Origin: Scatosoma sp045643825
GTDB taxonomy: Bacteria > Bacillota > Clostridia > Christensenellales > Borkfalkiaceae
Direction of reading: 5' to 3'
Length of the DNA: 45,718 bases
Assembly: GCA_045643825.1 (NCBI GenBank)
Contig: JAZRFV010000013.1
Coordinates: forward strand, 1-45,718
The notes under the pieces: generated by a model
What the model saw: only the letters and a program-made list of their open reading frames with translations
Database searches by the model: none
Told to the model about the DNA's origin: nothing
Translations under genes and position numbers: made by a program
Shown here: one piece after another, positions 23,998 through 32,133 of the stretch
Layout of the letters: each line of letters opens with the position of its first letter
How positions within the stretch are numbered: position 1 is the stretch's first letter

Positions 23998-25395
23998 TTA
24001 CATTTTCGTCAATTCGTAACCCGTTTTGCTATCCTTTACCGCATAGCCAAGCTCTGCGAGCTTGTTACGAAGCTCGTCACTCTTTGCCCAATCACGGTTC
24101 AATCTCGCATTCCAGCGTTCTTCCGCAACCGCTTTCACCTCCGCAGGGATATCTTCCTTGGGTGCGCGTGCCGTTACGTATGCAGCCGCATCCTTTTGGA
24201 AAAAACCGAGAAGGCCGTAGGTATCACGGATTTGTTTCGCCATTGCCGCAGCCTTTTCATCCTTCGCCGCCGTCAATTTTTTGATTTCCTTGAAGTAACC
24301 AAAGAGGTTGGAAAGAGCAAGTGCGGTGTTGAAATCGTCGCTCATGCAGGCGTTAAATTCCTCATCGATAAATTTCACCTCGGACATGCCCCCTTCATTT
24401 GCGGTGAAACCAAGGGCGTCCACCCCTGCGAGTGCGGTGTAGAAATCAAGCAAATGCTTTTCCGCCTCGGGGAACAAATCGTCCGTGATGTTGATATCGT
24501 TACGGTAGTTGGTTTGAAGGAGCGCAAACTTGATTGCTTCGTCCGAATACTTTTCCAACAGCTCGGCAAGAAGAAGGCTGTTGCCCAAAGACTTACTCAT
24601 TTTTTGACCGTTTACCTTAATCAAGCCGTTGTGCGTCCAATATTTAACGAATTGTTTCCCTGTCAAGGCTTCCGTTTGTGCAATTTCGTTTTCGTGGTGA
24701 GGGAAAATCAAATCACGACCGCCGCCGTGGATGTCGATTTGGTCGCCGAATGCCGCGCGGTTCATTGCGGAACATTCGATATGCCAACCAGGTCTACCCT
24801 TGCCCCAAGGGGATTCCCAGAAGATTTCCCCTTCCTTCGCACTCTTCCAAAGCGCGAAATCGTATGCGTTTTTCTTTTCGCCGTCGTTGTCTACACGCAC
24901 GCCGTCCAAAGCGTCTTCAATGTTGCGGTTGGACAATTTGCCATACCCAGGGAAGGATTCAACGTCAAAATATACGTCGCCGTTCTTCGTAGGATATGCG
25001 TGTCCTTTCTCAATCAAGGCGCTAACAAACCCGATAATGTTGTCGATGTTTTGGGTTGCCTTTAACCAAACGTCGGGATCGTCTACGTTAAATTTATCCA
25101 TAATGCCGTTGATGTTTTCAATCATCATCGCCGCATATTTATCCGCAGGAATACCCGTTTCGTGAGATTTTGCAATGATTTTATCGTCTACGTCCGTGTA
25201 GTTACGCGCATAGGTTACGTCATAGCCTTCCTTCTTTAAATATTTACGCATAATATCGTAAATCAACGCCTGGTAGCCGTGACCGATGTGCGCCTCACCC
25301 GATACCGTGATACCGCACGCGTACATTTTTACACGGTTCCCCTCCAAGGGAATAAATTCTTCCTTTCTCTTTGTGTAAGAGTTGTAAATTTTCAT
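23998..25395 (-). CDS. cysS: Cysteinyl-tRNA synthetase
   Basis: This class I synthetase charges tRNA-Cys. The 465-residue protein has full family length. It shows the zinc-binding Cys27 in MYACGITV, the HIGH motif exactly (AHIGHG, 36-39), the WHIECSAM and GGGRDLIFPHHENEIAQ blocks with further zinc ligands, and KMSKS (GQKMSKSLGNS) near residue 268. GAGGT precedes the ATG. It lies 58 bp after cysE, under the same T-box, with a copy of the dispersed GCATACC palindrome in the gap. Confidence 0.97.
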   Translation of the reverse strand: MKIYNSYTKRKEEFIPLEGNRVKMYACGITVSGEAHIGHGYQALIYDIMRKYLKKEGYDVTYARNYTDVDDKIIAKSHETGIPADKYAAMMIENINGIMDKFNVDDPDVWLKATQNIDNIIGFVSALIEKGHAYPTKNGDVYFDVESFPGYGKLSNRNIEDALDGVRVDNDGEKKNAYDFALWKSAKEGEIFWESPWGKGRPGWHIECSAMNRAAFGDQIDIHGGGRDLIFPHHENEIAQTEALTGKQFVKYWTHNGLIKVNGQKMSKSLGNSLLLAELLEKYSDEAIKFALLQTNYRNDINITDDLFPEAEKHLLDFYTALAGVDALGFTANEGGMSEVKFIDEEFNACMSDDFNTALALSNLFGYFKEIKKLTAAKDEKAAAMAKQIRDTYGLLGFFQKDAAAYVTARAPKEDIPAEVKAVAEERWNARLNRDWAKSDELRNKLAELGYAVKDSKTGYELTKM

Positions 25396-25429
25396 ATCAA
25401 TACCTCAAAAAAGTTATATTTTCTTCTAT

Positions 25430-25456
25430 TCAACGCATACCTGGTATGCTCATTTA
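25430..25456 (-). repeat. Dispersed palindromic element, copy 2 of 3
   Basis: In minus-strand sense: AAATGAGCATACCAGGTATG, then CGTTGA. The core GCATACCAGGTATGC is a 15-bp palindrome with one central base. It begins at the stop codon of cysE and ends 34 bp before the cysS start codon. Confidence 0.8.
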
Positions 25457-26068
25457 CTCATTTTCAGCCTTTTCAGCCTCTTGTGCCTCGTGAGAAAGCG
25501 CAACGGTTGCCGTGATCCCCAAATGAGTTTTATCCTCTTCTTCGGGATTACGGATACGCACGATACGTGCAGGTACCCCCACCACCGTCGCATAGGGAGG
25601 CACTTCCTTTAATACCACGGCGCCTGCACCGATCTTTGCGCCCTTACCTACCGTAAAGCCGCCAAGCACCTTTGCGCCTGCGGAAATAACCACGTCCTCC
25701 ATAATGGTAGGATGGCGTTTGCCGTGTTCCTTACCCGTGCCGCCCAAGGTTGCGCCTTGATAAATCACCGTACCGCGGTGCACCTCGGCCGTCTCACCGA
25801 TCACCACACCAGTACCGTGGTCGATGAATACCCCACCCTCGATTTTTGCCGCAGGGTGGATTTCAATCCCCGTAAAAAACCTTGCCCATTGGCTGATCAT
25901 ACGAGCCAACAGCTTCAGCTTTAACTTATGATGCAAAAAGTACGCAACACGATGCCACGACAAGGCGTGTACACCCGCGTAGGTGAGCAACACCTCTAAC
26001 GAGTTGCGTGCGGCAGGATCGTTCCTTTTCGCCGCCTTTATATCTTCCCGTAAATTTTTAAAAAACAT
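25454..26068 (-). CDS. cysE: Serine O-acetyltransferase
   Basis: CysE acetylates L-serine with acetyl-CoA, the first committed step to cysteine. The 204-residue protein is the short Firmicutes type. An N-terminal helical part (MFFKNLREDIKAAKRNDPAARNS) is followed by a left-handed beta-helix of hexapeptide repeats, with the active-site region FIDHGTGVVIGETAEVHRG and the characteristic GATLGGTGKEHGKRHPT loop. The C-terminal tail is acidic (EAQEAEKAENE). GAGGT precedes the ATG. A cysteine T-box lies upstream and cysS downstream, so the operon makes cysteine and loads it onto tRNA. Confidence 0.95.
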   Translation of the reverse strand: MFFKNLREDIKAAKRNDPAARNSLEVLLTYAGVHALSWHRVAYFLHHKLKLKLLARMISQWARFFTGIEIHPAAKIEGGVFIDHGTGVVIGETAEVHRGTVIYQGATLGGTGKEHGKRHPTIMEDVVISAGAKVLGGFTVGKGAKIGAGAVVLKEVPPYATVVGVPARIVRIRNPEEEDKTHLGITATVALSHEAQEAEKAENE

Positions 26069-26100
26069 AGTTTACCTCACGTCGGGCAATTCCTACCCGA

Positions 26101-26139
26101 AAAAAAACAAAAAACGCCCTTACACCATTGTGTAAAGGC
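26101..26139 (-). terminator. T-box-controlled terminator
   Basis: GCCTTTACAC (26139-26130) pairs with GTGTAAGGGC (26125-26116) around four bases, followed on the minus strand by TTTTTTGTTTTTTT. This is the conditional stop in the cysE leader. Confidence 0.88.
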
Positions 26140-26348
26140 ATCTTAAACGCTGTCCCACTTTACTTCAGGAAACCATCGGTTTCCCCTCTTTGCCTGATAA
26201 CGGAGGCACCCGCAGAGGATTAGTCTGACCTACAAACGCGAAAACGCACTTTCCCAAGCCTTTACCCGTGTCACGCTTTCAGCCTATGGCGTTCCTCTCT
26301 GTCGGGGTAAAAATACGAGGTACTCTTTTTCCGCTCGGTATTCACTTT
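26101..26348 (-). promoter_or_regulatory. T-box riboswitch, predicted specificity Cys
   Basis: The 240-base leader of cysE has T-box parts in order: ACAGAGAGGAACGCC at the base of stem I, the apical region GGCTGAAAGC, a specifier loop GGGAAAGTGCG with TGC (Cys) at 26248-26246, GTAGG before stem II, TCCGTTATC, the T-box AAGTGGGACAGCG (26161-26149), then a terminator. Uncharged tRNA-Cys would pair with TGC and with the T-box bulge to favour the antiterminator. The T-box differs from the common TGGNACC at its last base. The family, codon and downstream genes agree; the specifier choice is by eye. Confidence 0.88.
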
Positions 26349-26354
26349 TTACTT

Positions 26355-26383
26355 ATTATATCATATTCTGTAAAAGAATGCAA
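26355..26383 (-). promoter_or_regulatory. Promoter of the cysE-cysS operon
   Basis: TTGCAT (26383-26378), 17-bp spacer and extended -10 TGATATAAT (TATAAT at 26360-26355). The predicted start is near 26348. Confidence 0.8.
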
Positions 26384-26403
26384 GCGTGATTGCGCCACAT
26401 TTT

Positions 26404-27030
26404 TTACTTTATAAACAAATTTGCCACTTTATATTCATTCAACGCCGCGTCAATCATACCGCGGTTGTACACCTTTTGCTGTAAAAGGTAGCTGATCACC
26501 ACGTCTTTTACGTTGGTGAAATTAAACTCGTGTCCGCAAAGGCTCATTAAAGCGCAGGTATCATCGTAGGAAAACTGCGCAGTCAATGCGAGCGAGTACA
26601 AAAGGTTTTTCGTCGGCTCGAAATTGCCCTTCAAGATCCCCGACCACACTTCCTCGGATATATCCAGCCCTGCAAATGCATCCGCCTCGGATACGCCGTA
26701 TTTAGCAAGCATTTCTTTCAAAACTTTGTGGAAAGCAAGCTTGGAACAACGGCTCCTGATCTTACCAAACAAGCCGTACGGTTTAAACGAGAAAGAGAAG
26801 GTGACGTCCGTCATACGCTTTTTGAGCTCCGCCAAAATTTCGTCCTTCTTTTCCTGCGTGGCAAGGCGCATGGTGTTCGCGGGCAGGGTATAGGCATACG
26901 TTCTACCGTCCTCACGCACCTCCGAACGCTGCATCACGGGCATCACGTACCCAGGTAAAATACACAGCTTATCATAGTTTGCATACGTTTCACAAAAATA
27001 TCCGTCTAAATCGGCAATAAAATCGTACAT
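26404..27030 (-). CDS. Unknown protein with C-terminal HTH-like helical domain
   Basis: The 208-residue protein is not recognised as a whole. The N-terminal 100 residues (MYDFIADLDGYFCETYANYDKLCILPGYVMP) contain no known motif I can name. The C-terminal half, from about residue 115, resembles a helical domain common in clostridial proteins and related to XRE-type helix-turn-helix: GLDISEEVWSGILKGNFEPT, LLYSLALTAQFSYDDTCALM, GHEFN and a last part ending YNRGMIDAALNEY. It has no signal peptide. Its own promoter is strong and it is a single-gene unit, divergent from the DeoR regulator 205 bp away. A regulatory role is possible; no function is assigned. Confidence 0.7.
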   Translation of the reverse strand: MYDFIADLDGYFCETYANYDKLCILPGYVMPVMQRSEVREDGRTYAYTLPANTMRLATQEKKDEILAELKKRMTDVTFSFSFKPYGLFGKIRSRCSKLAFHKVLKEMLAKYGVSEADAFAGLDISEEVWSGILKGNFEPTKNLLYSLALTAQFSYDDTCALMSLCGHEFNFTNVKDVVISYLLQQKVYNRGMIDAALNEYKVANLFIK

Positions 27031-27060
27031 ACTCTTTCCCTCACGCCTTTTAATACTACC

Positions 27061-27090
27061 ATTATATCATATATACCCAAAAAATCGCAA
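27061..27090 (-). promoter_or_regulatory. Promoter of the 208-residue unknown gene
   Basis: TTGCGA (27090-27085), 18-bp spacer and extended -10 TGATATAAT (TATAAT at 27066-27061). Confidence 0.72.
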
Positions 27091-27174
27091 GTAAAAACAA
27101 GGGCTATTTTTTTACCTTCCTTGTACCGTTTCTCACAAAAATCAGGAAATTTTCAATAATATTTGTGAATTTGC

Positions 27175-27203
27175 TTGCAATTTTTACATTTCCGTGATAA
27201 AAT
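27175..27203 (+). promoter_or_regulatory. Promoter of the DeoR regulator
   Basis: TTGCAA (27175-27180), 17-bp spacer and TAAAAT (27198-27203). The predicted leader is about 25 bases and contains AAAGGAGGG. Confidence 0.6.
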
Positions 27204-27235
27204 ATAACAAATGTATGAACAAAGGAGGGAAATCT

Positions 27236-27994
27236 ATGAAACGCGAACGCATCAGCGAGATTGCAGAAATTTTAGACAAACGTGGTAAATTGACGTTGGA
27301 GCAGTTGGAAGAATACTTCCCCAACGTATCGCAAATGACCTTGAGAAGAGACCTTTTCCAGTTGGAAGAAGAAGGTAAAATCATCCGTGTACGCGGCGGT
27401 GCAATGTCCGTGCGTGAGGTACAAAAGACCTCGGGTGAACCTTACACGAAAAAGACGACCATGAACACGGACGAAAAAATCGTCATCGCGCAAAAGGCGG
27501 CTGAACTTATCGACGAAGGCGCTTCCCTCTTCTTGGACGGCGGTACGACGGCGCTTTACCTTGCAAAGGAAATGCCCGACATCTACTGCAACGTGTTCAC
27601 CAACGGTCTTGCCGTTGCTACCGAGCTGGCAAAGAAAAAGAACGTGATGGTACACCTTTTGGGCGGGCAGTTGATTAAGGAAAACCTTGCCACCGCATCC
27701 GCTTTCTCGTCCTTGTATTTTACCGATACCAATTTCGAGATCGCCATCATTTCCGCGGCGGCATTCACCTTGGAAAACGGTTTTTCTTGTAGCACGCAGG
27801 TGGAAGCGGAGCTTCTTCGCGTTGTTTGCAAGAAGGCAAAATTCTTGTATATGATGCTCGACAGCTCGAAAATCGGCAAAATCAAGCCCTACACCTTCGC
27901 ACATGCCGAGGATATCAACGTGTTGATCACAGACCAGGATTTCCCCGACACATTGAAGGATCAGTTCAAAGATATGAATATCGTGGTTATCTAA
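27236..27994 (+). CDS. DeoR family transcriptional regulator
   Basis: A 253-residue DNA-binding repressor, usually responding to a sugar phosphate. The N-terminal winged helix is typical: ERISEIAEILDKRGKLTLEQLEEYF, the recognition helix VSQMTLRRDLFQLEEEGKI and RVRGGAM. The DeoRC sensor domain follows, with the phosphate-binding pattern LFLDGGTTALYLAKEM, NVFTNGLAVATEL and LLGGQL. The ATG at 27236 follows AAAGGAGGG; an in-frame ATG at 27194 lies before the ribosome site and is not used. It is transcribed alone, so its target is not obvious; the surface-glycan operon downstream on the other strand is one candidate but no shared operator was found. Confidence 0.9.
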   Translation: MKRERISEIAEILDKRGKLTLEQLEEYFPNVSQMTLRRDLFQLEEEGKIIRVRGGAMSVREVQKTSGEPYTKKTTMNTDEKIVIAQKAAELIDEGASLFLDGGTTALYLAKEMPDIYCNVFTNGLAVATELAKKKNVMVHLLGGQLIKENLATASAFSSLYFTDTNFEIAIISAAAFTLENGFSCSTQVEAELLRVVCKKAKFLYMMLDSSKIGKIKPYTFAHAEDINVLITDQDFPDTLKDQFKDMNIVVI

Positions 27995-28010
27995 TCAACT
28001 TTCAATTAAA

Positions 28011-28047
28011 AACTCGCTATGCTTTACCGCGTAGCGAGTTTATTTTT
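28011..28047 (+). terminator. Terminator of the DeoR gene
   Basis: AACTCGCTA pairs with TAGCGAGTT around a 12-base loop, followed by TATTTTTA. It lies 17 bp past the DeoR stop. Confidence 0.85.
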
Positions 28048-28063
28048 ATCCTTGTGAAAATAT

Positions 28064-28101
28064 ATATCGCCCTCCCCCACTTTGGGAAGGGCGATATTTT
28101 C
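28064..28101. terminator. Second hairpin between convergent units; ends the surface-glycan operon
   Basis: ATATCGCCCT pairs with AGGGCGATAT, extended by CCC/GGG after a mismatch. TTTTC follows on the plus strand and ATATATTTTC on the minus strand, so it can stop the long minus-strand operon as well as any DeoR read-through. Confidence 0.78.
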
Positions 28102-28151
28102 TACCTTTAAATAACGATCGTTTACACCTCAAAGAATATGCAAGCGATATC

Positions 28152-30413
28152 TTATTCTTCGCGTTTTTTCAAGGAAAGTGCCGCTACACCAAGGGCAAGA
28201 ACCACACCCGTAGCCGCCGAAACGCCTACGAAGGAAGCGCAACCGCCCTTCTTTTCCGCTTGGCTATCACTACCATTGTCGGTGGTATCCTCCACCTTGT
28301 CAGCGCCTTCGGGTAAGCCTGCAATTGCCGCCTTAAACGCTGCAACCGCTTCGTCAACCTGCTCTTTCGTCAAGGCATTTGCCACAGCGTCTTTTGCCGC
28401 CTTGTACAGCTCGTTCACCTTCATTTGGTTTTCCGTGGAATACTTTGTGAAGATAACCCCCGCCTTGGTTTCGTTGATTTGTGCAAGCGCCGCCTCTTTA
28501 TCCCCGGCAAGTATGCTGTCCGCCGCCGCTTTTTCTTCCGCGGTAAGCTGTTCGTCCGTCTTCAAGGCGTCGATGCTTGCCTTCGCTTCTTCTACGGTCG
28601 CAAGGATAACCCTGTACGAGGTCGTGGTATCAATCACACCCTCCGCAGTCGTCACGATACCTGCGCGTGCCGTTGCTTCCGCTTCACGGTAAAGACCTTC
28701 CGCCGCCTTGTAAGCGTTCAATTCCGCCTTTGCCGTATCCACAGCCGCAGCCTTCGTAATCAAGGCGTCCATCGTCGCTTTTGCCGTTGCTACCGCTTCC
28801 GCAATTTCCGTTTCATTCTTCGCATTCGCTACCGCGGTAAGACCGTTTGCTACCGCCGTTGCCTTTTCAGTTGCTTGCTCGTCAAGGTAAACTACACCCG
28901 AAAGATATCCTTCGATTTCCGTTCTTGCAGTCGCCTTTACCTCTGCGAGTTCTTCATCCGCATATTGTGTCGCCGTCTTTAACTCATCAATATTTTTTTT
29001 CGTCGTTGCAACCAAGTCAAGCAATACCTGTTTGTTGGTAATCGTTTCAAAGCTTGCTTTTGCCGAAGCAACCATTTCGTCGCGTTGCGCCTTTTCAGCC
29101 GTACGGAAATACCCTTCTTCCGCCTTATAAGCGTCAAGTTCCGCCGTTGCATCGCCTACCACTTCCGACTTCGCTTGTACGCCGTCGATCACCGCTTTTG
29201 CGGGAAGGAAAGCCGCGTCGATTTCCGCAATCGTGGTTGCCGCCATGATGCCGTTTCTACCATTTGCCAACGCTTCGGTTAAGGTAGCGGTATCTTCCGC
29301 GAAGCAATCGTTCAGCTTTGCATTTGCCGATTCTTCCAAGATTGCCAACATCTTATCGTCATACATTTCAAGAGAAACGAAACTACCATCCGCCGTCTTA
29401 TAGAAGGTTTGGGTGGTTTGCGTTTCGTATACGATTACGGGATAGGTGTTGTTGATGGAGAACAAGTCGTTCATTGCCCTCGTAGGGAAATACGAGCCTG
29501 CAGGGATGGTGATCGTCTCAATCTCTTCCTCGGGTACGGAAACCGCAAACGAGTAGTAGCCCTTGCCCTTTTCACCCAAGTTGAAAAGCCCGTAGTAAAG
29601 TGCCTTACCCGACTCACCGTTGATTAAAATATTTGCGGTGAAGGGGGTGTAATGGGATTTGTAGTTTTGGTTTGCTTCTACCTGCGTACCATCGCCAAGA
29701 TAATCGTCCCCTGCAAAGGAAATACCTACGTAGCCATAGCCGTCCTGGTAGGGCTGTACGTATCTCATATCGTCTACGTCCGTTTTACCACGGGATTCCT
29801 TACCGTAGTTTCTTTCGCTGGGGGAATAATTTACCGTTTCATACTCACAGCTTGCACGGTAAAGCTTTGCATTGCTGTCACCGTTCAAGTAAGCGTAGCC
29901 AGGGAACAAGGTACCTTCCGCAACCGTTACGGGGCTGTTTGCAATGCTCACTTCCCCTGCGTTGATTGCCGCCATCAAGGTATCGGGATCCGCATGGCAG
30001 TAAAGCTGAAGATGATTGTAAGGGAATGCACCCTTTTCTACGGCGTTGATGCCGATGCTATTTTGCCAAAAACCCGTACAACCAAGCTCTCTCAAGGTCT
30101 TGTTGCCGATTTTTACGTTGTCGAACACACCGAGCTGTTCAAATACACCCGAAAGCTCTACACCGGTAAAGCTTAACGATGCATTCTTGTTTCCCGTATC
30201 CAATTCGGGGATCAAGAAATAAAGGCTGAAGTTACCGTTGGGGCTATACACCTCTTCCAATCTTGCCATCACCGTCGTGTCTACCACTTCGTATTCGGCA
30301 GCAACCGCAGCACTCGCCGTCGTCACTTCTTCGGTGTTTTGTAAGGTTGCCACGCCAGCGAAGGCGAACACAGCGCAAAGCGCGGATAAAATCCATTTCG
30401 TAAATTTTTTCAT
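28152..30413 (-). CDS. Surface protein with helical repeats and a Gly-Gly-Cys / membrane tail
   Basis: The 753-residue protein has a signal peptide (MKKFTKWILSALCAVFAFAG) and an N-terminal beta-rich domain of about 350 residues (LEEVYSPNGNFSLYFLIPEL to TQTTQTFYKTADG), unknown to me. Residues ~360-700 hold helical repeats of the FIVAR kind; two align clearly around AELDAYKAEEGYFRTAEKAQ and AELNAYKAAEGLYREAEATA. The C-terminus is KKGGCASFVG, a hydrophobic helix and KKREE: no LPXTG, but a layout like MYXO-CTERM or GlyGly-CTERM tails. GGGAGG precedes the chosen ATG; an upstream in-frame start lacks a site. It is the last gene of the ABC operon, probably a stalk or wall-spanning scaffold. Confidence 0.85.
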   Translation of the reverse strand: MKKFTKWILSALCAVFAFAGVATLQNTEEVTTASAAVAAEYEVVDTTVMARLEEVYSPNGNFSLYFLIPELDTGNKNASLSFTGVELSGVFEQLGVFDNVKIGNKTLRELGCTGFWQNSIGINAVEKGAFPYNHLQLYCHADPDTLMAAINAGEVSIANSPVTVAEGTLFPGYAYLNGDSNAKLYRASCEYETVNYSPSERNYGKESRGKTDVDDMRYVQPYQDGYGYVGISFAGDDYLGDGTQVEANQNYKSHYTPFTANILINGESGKALYYGLFNLGEKGKGYYSFAVSVPEEEIETITIPAGSYFPTRAMNDLFSINNTYPVIVYETQTTQTFYKTADGSFVSLEMYDDKMLAILEESANAKLNDCFAEDTATLTEALANGRNGIMAATTIAEIDAAFLPAKAVIDGVQAKSEVVGDATAELDAYKAEEGYFRTAEKAQRDEMVASAKASFETITNKQVLLDLVATTKKNIDELKTATQYADEELAEVKATARTEIEGYLSGVVYLDEQATEKATAVANGLTAVANAKNETEIAEAVATAKATMDALITKAAAVDTAKAELNAYKAAEGLYREAEATARAGIVTTAEGVIDTTTSYRVILATVEEAKASIDALKTDEQLTAEEKAAADSILAGDKEAALAQINETKAGVIFTKYSTENQMKVNELYKAAKDAVANALTKEQVDEAVAAFKAAIAGLPEGADKVEDTTDNGSDSQAEKKGGCASFVGVSAATGVVLALGVAALSLKKREE

Positions 30414-30430
30414 CGTATCCACCTCCCGTC

Positions 30431-32119
30431 TTAGTAGTTGGGCCAACCCATCGTTTCTTCTTTTGCAAGGTGTGCGTTGGTCAAGATGTTATCTTCCTTC
30501 AACTGCTTGAATGCCGTACCCATTTCATCGGTATCGCCTACGAAAAGAGCATAGGAGTATTCGAGGGGAACGAACTGAATCATTCTGCGTTGCAAGGAAG
30601 GGTTGATGTAGCTGTAATTGAATACAGCATAGCTGGGAACGAGCTGTTCTTGTTCAAATTGGAAGAAATGCTCATAGTAATGGCTGTTGCCCTTTTCCGC
30701 AAAGTAGTTGGTGGACTTTCTACCACGGGAAGCGATGTACTTATCCGCGTTAGGCATATAGATACCTACGCCGAACTTGTTTTCGTTTACGAATGCACAC
30801 CAACCGTTCTTCAAGGTCTTTGCATTCAACTCGTAAATGTAATCCCCGTCCACGGCATGCGTTTTACCGTGCTTGGATTGAGATCTACCGTTTTGTTCGC
30901 CTACGTTCTTATCGAAAATGGTACCCTGCTTCGTTTCACAATAGAAATAGTTCAAGGGATATACGAAGTAGGTTGCAGGGGTTTCCTGAAGGTGCATAGG
31001 CACGTCAAATTCGTTGATGAATTGCGAGAAATCCATATAACGGTTGTCAACCATTACCGAACCGTTCTTATCGAAGTAATAGGTTACCTCGATGTAGCCG
31101 TTTGCCTGAATGTTGGTGTAGAAGAACCACTCCTGCGCCTTCATTTTAATATACAAACGATCGCTTTGGTAGTTAAAGTCGATGATTTGAGGGCTGTGGT
31201 TACCGTAGTCACCGCATTGAATGGGGTTGTAGATGGGTTTCCCCGTCAAGCCTTGGTAATACGAATCCTTATCCTCGGGATCGTAATCGGGATCGTAGCC
31301 GTTTTCAACGCCAACACCCGAATAATACGAGGGCTGAATTTCACGGCCAAGGTCCATGATGTTGACAAAGTTTACCTTGTCGCTGGATACCTGGTCTACC
31401 CAATCAGGATCGACGTCACGGTCGATACAGATGTTACCGTCGCTGTCCATATATTCGTAAATGTCTTGGTCGAGCTTTTCAAGGTAGGTGATACAACCGC
31501 CGTAGAATGCGGACGTACCAAGCACGGTGGAGCCGTCGCTGATGTACATATATTCGTTGGTATCAATCTTACGGTCGTTCATACCAAGCGAATGGAAGGT
31601 GAAAGCCCCCTCCTTCGTCGCATCTACGTTTTGGAAGGTGATGTAGGTGATTGTCTTTTCATACGCACCGTTTGCACCTGCGCGGAAAGCGTCGAGGAAG
31701 GTAATAAACTCGGTACTGCCTGCCTCTACGAAGAATTTTTCCGCATGCGTTTGCGATTTGTCCGCGTTGTTGTAGTAATGGATATACCCTACCACGTCTA
31801 CGTCGGTGGAAAGCTCCATTTTCAGGTAGTTATAATCCCCGATGTTGCTGTAAACGTCGTATTTTACGTAGCCGTTTTCCTGGGGATCTACTGCGTTGTA
31901 CTGACGAAGCGTTTTTTCATCGCCGTCCGTGAAGACGGTGATGAAATCATAGCTTGCCAAGGTATAGTTAGGGGTTTCTTCCTTCGGGGGCGCGTTTTCG
32001 ATACTGCTATTATTCATGCTGCTGCTCGCGCTGCCGCCATTACATGCCGCCGCCGCAACGCTGAAAAGCCCTGCAAGAAGCATGCACGCCGTTTTCTTAA
32101 AGCGATTTGCGTTAAACAT
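30431..32119 (-). CDS. Large lipoprotein, candidate glycan-binding or glycan-active protein
   Basis: The 562-residue protein has a signal peptide and lipobox AAAC (Cys26), then a Ser/Asn-rich linker. About residues 50-190 look like a beta-sandwich (LASYDFITVFTDGDEKTLRQ). The following part carries an orderly run of aromatic and polar motifs, GGCITYLEKLDQD, IMDLGREIQPSYYSG, YNPIQCGDYGNHSPQI and MKAQEWFFYTN, which resemble conserved blocks in glycan-related beta-sandwich proteins. The tail contains QRRMIQFVPLEYS. I cannot name a family. It starts 14 bp after the upstream lipoprotein gene, with a GGGAGG site. Position in a sugar ABC operon supports binding or processing of a carbohydrate outside the cell. 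Confidence 0.8.
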   Translation of the reverse strand: MFNANRFKKTACMLLAGLFSVAAAACNGGSASSSMNNSSIENAPPKEETPNYTLASYDFITVFTDGDEKTLRQYNAVDPQENGYVKYDVYSNIGDYNYLKMELSTDVDVVGYIHYYNNADKSQTHAEKFFVEAGSTEFITFLDAFRAGANGAYEKTITYITFQNVDATKEGAFTFHSLGMNDRKIDTNEYMYISDGSTVLGTSAFYGGCITYLEKLDQDIYEYMDSDGNICIDRDVDPDWVDQVSSDKVNFVNIMDLGREIQPSYYSGVGVENGYDPDYDPEDKDSYYQGLTGKPIYNPIQCGDYGNHSPQIIDFNYQSDRLYIKMKAQEWFFYTNIQANGYIEVTYYFDKNGSVMVDNRYMDFSQFINEFDVPMHLQETPATYFVYPLNYFYCETKQGTIFDKNVGEQNGRSQSKHGKTHAVDGDYIYELNAKTLKNGWCAFVNENKFGVGIYMPNADKYIASRGRKSTNYFAEKGNSHYYEHFFQFEQEQLVPSYAVFNYSYINPSLQRRMIQFVPLEYSYALFVGDTDEMGTAFKQLKEDNILTNAHLAKEETMGWPNY

Positions 32120-32133
32120 AACTTATCCTCCCT

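Noticed and set aside
26101..26348. 6S RNA or another structured non-coding RNA
   Set aside because: The order of stem I, specifier, GTAGG, T-box and terminator directly before cysE fits a T-box leader better.
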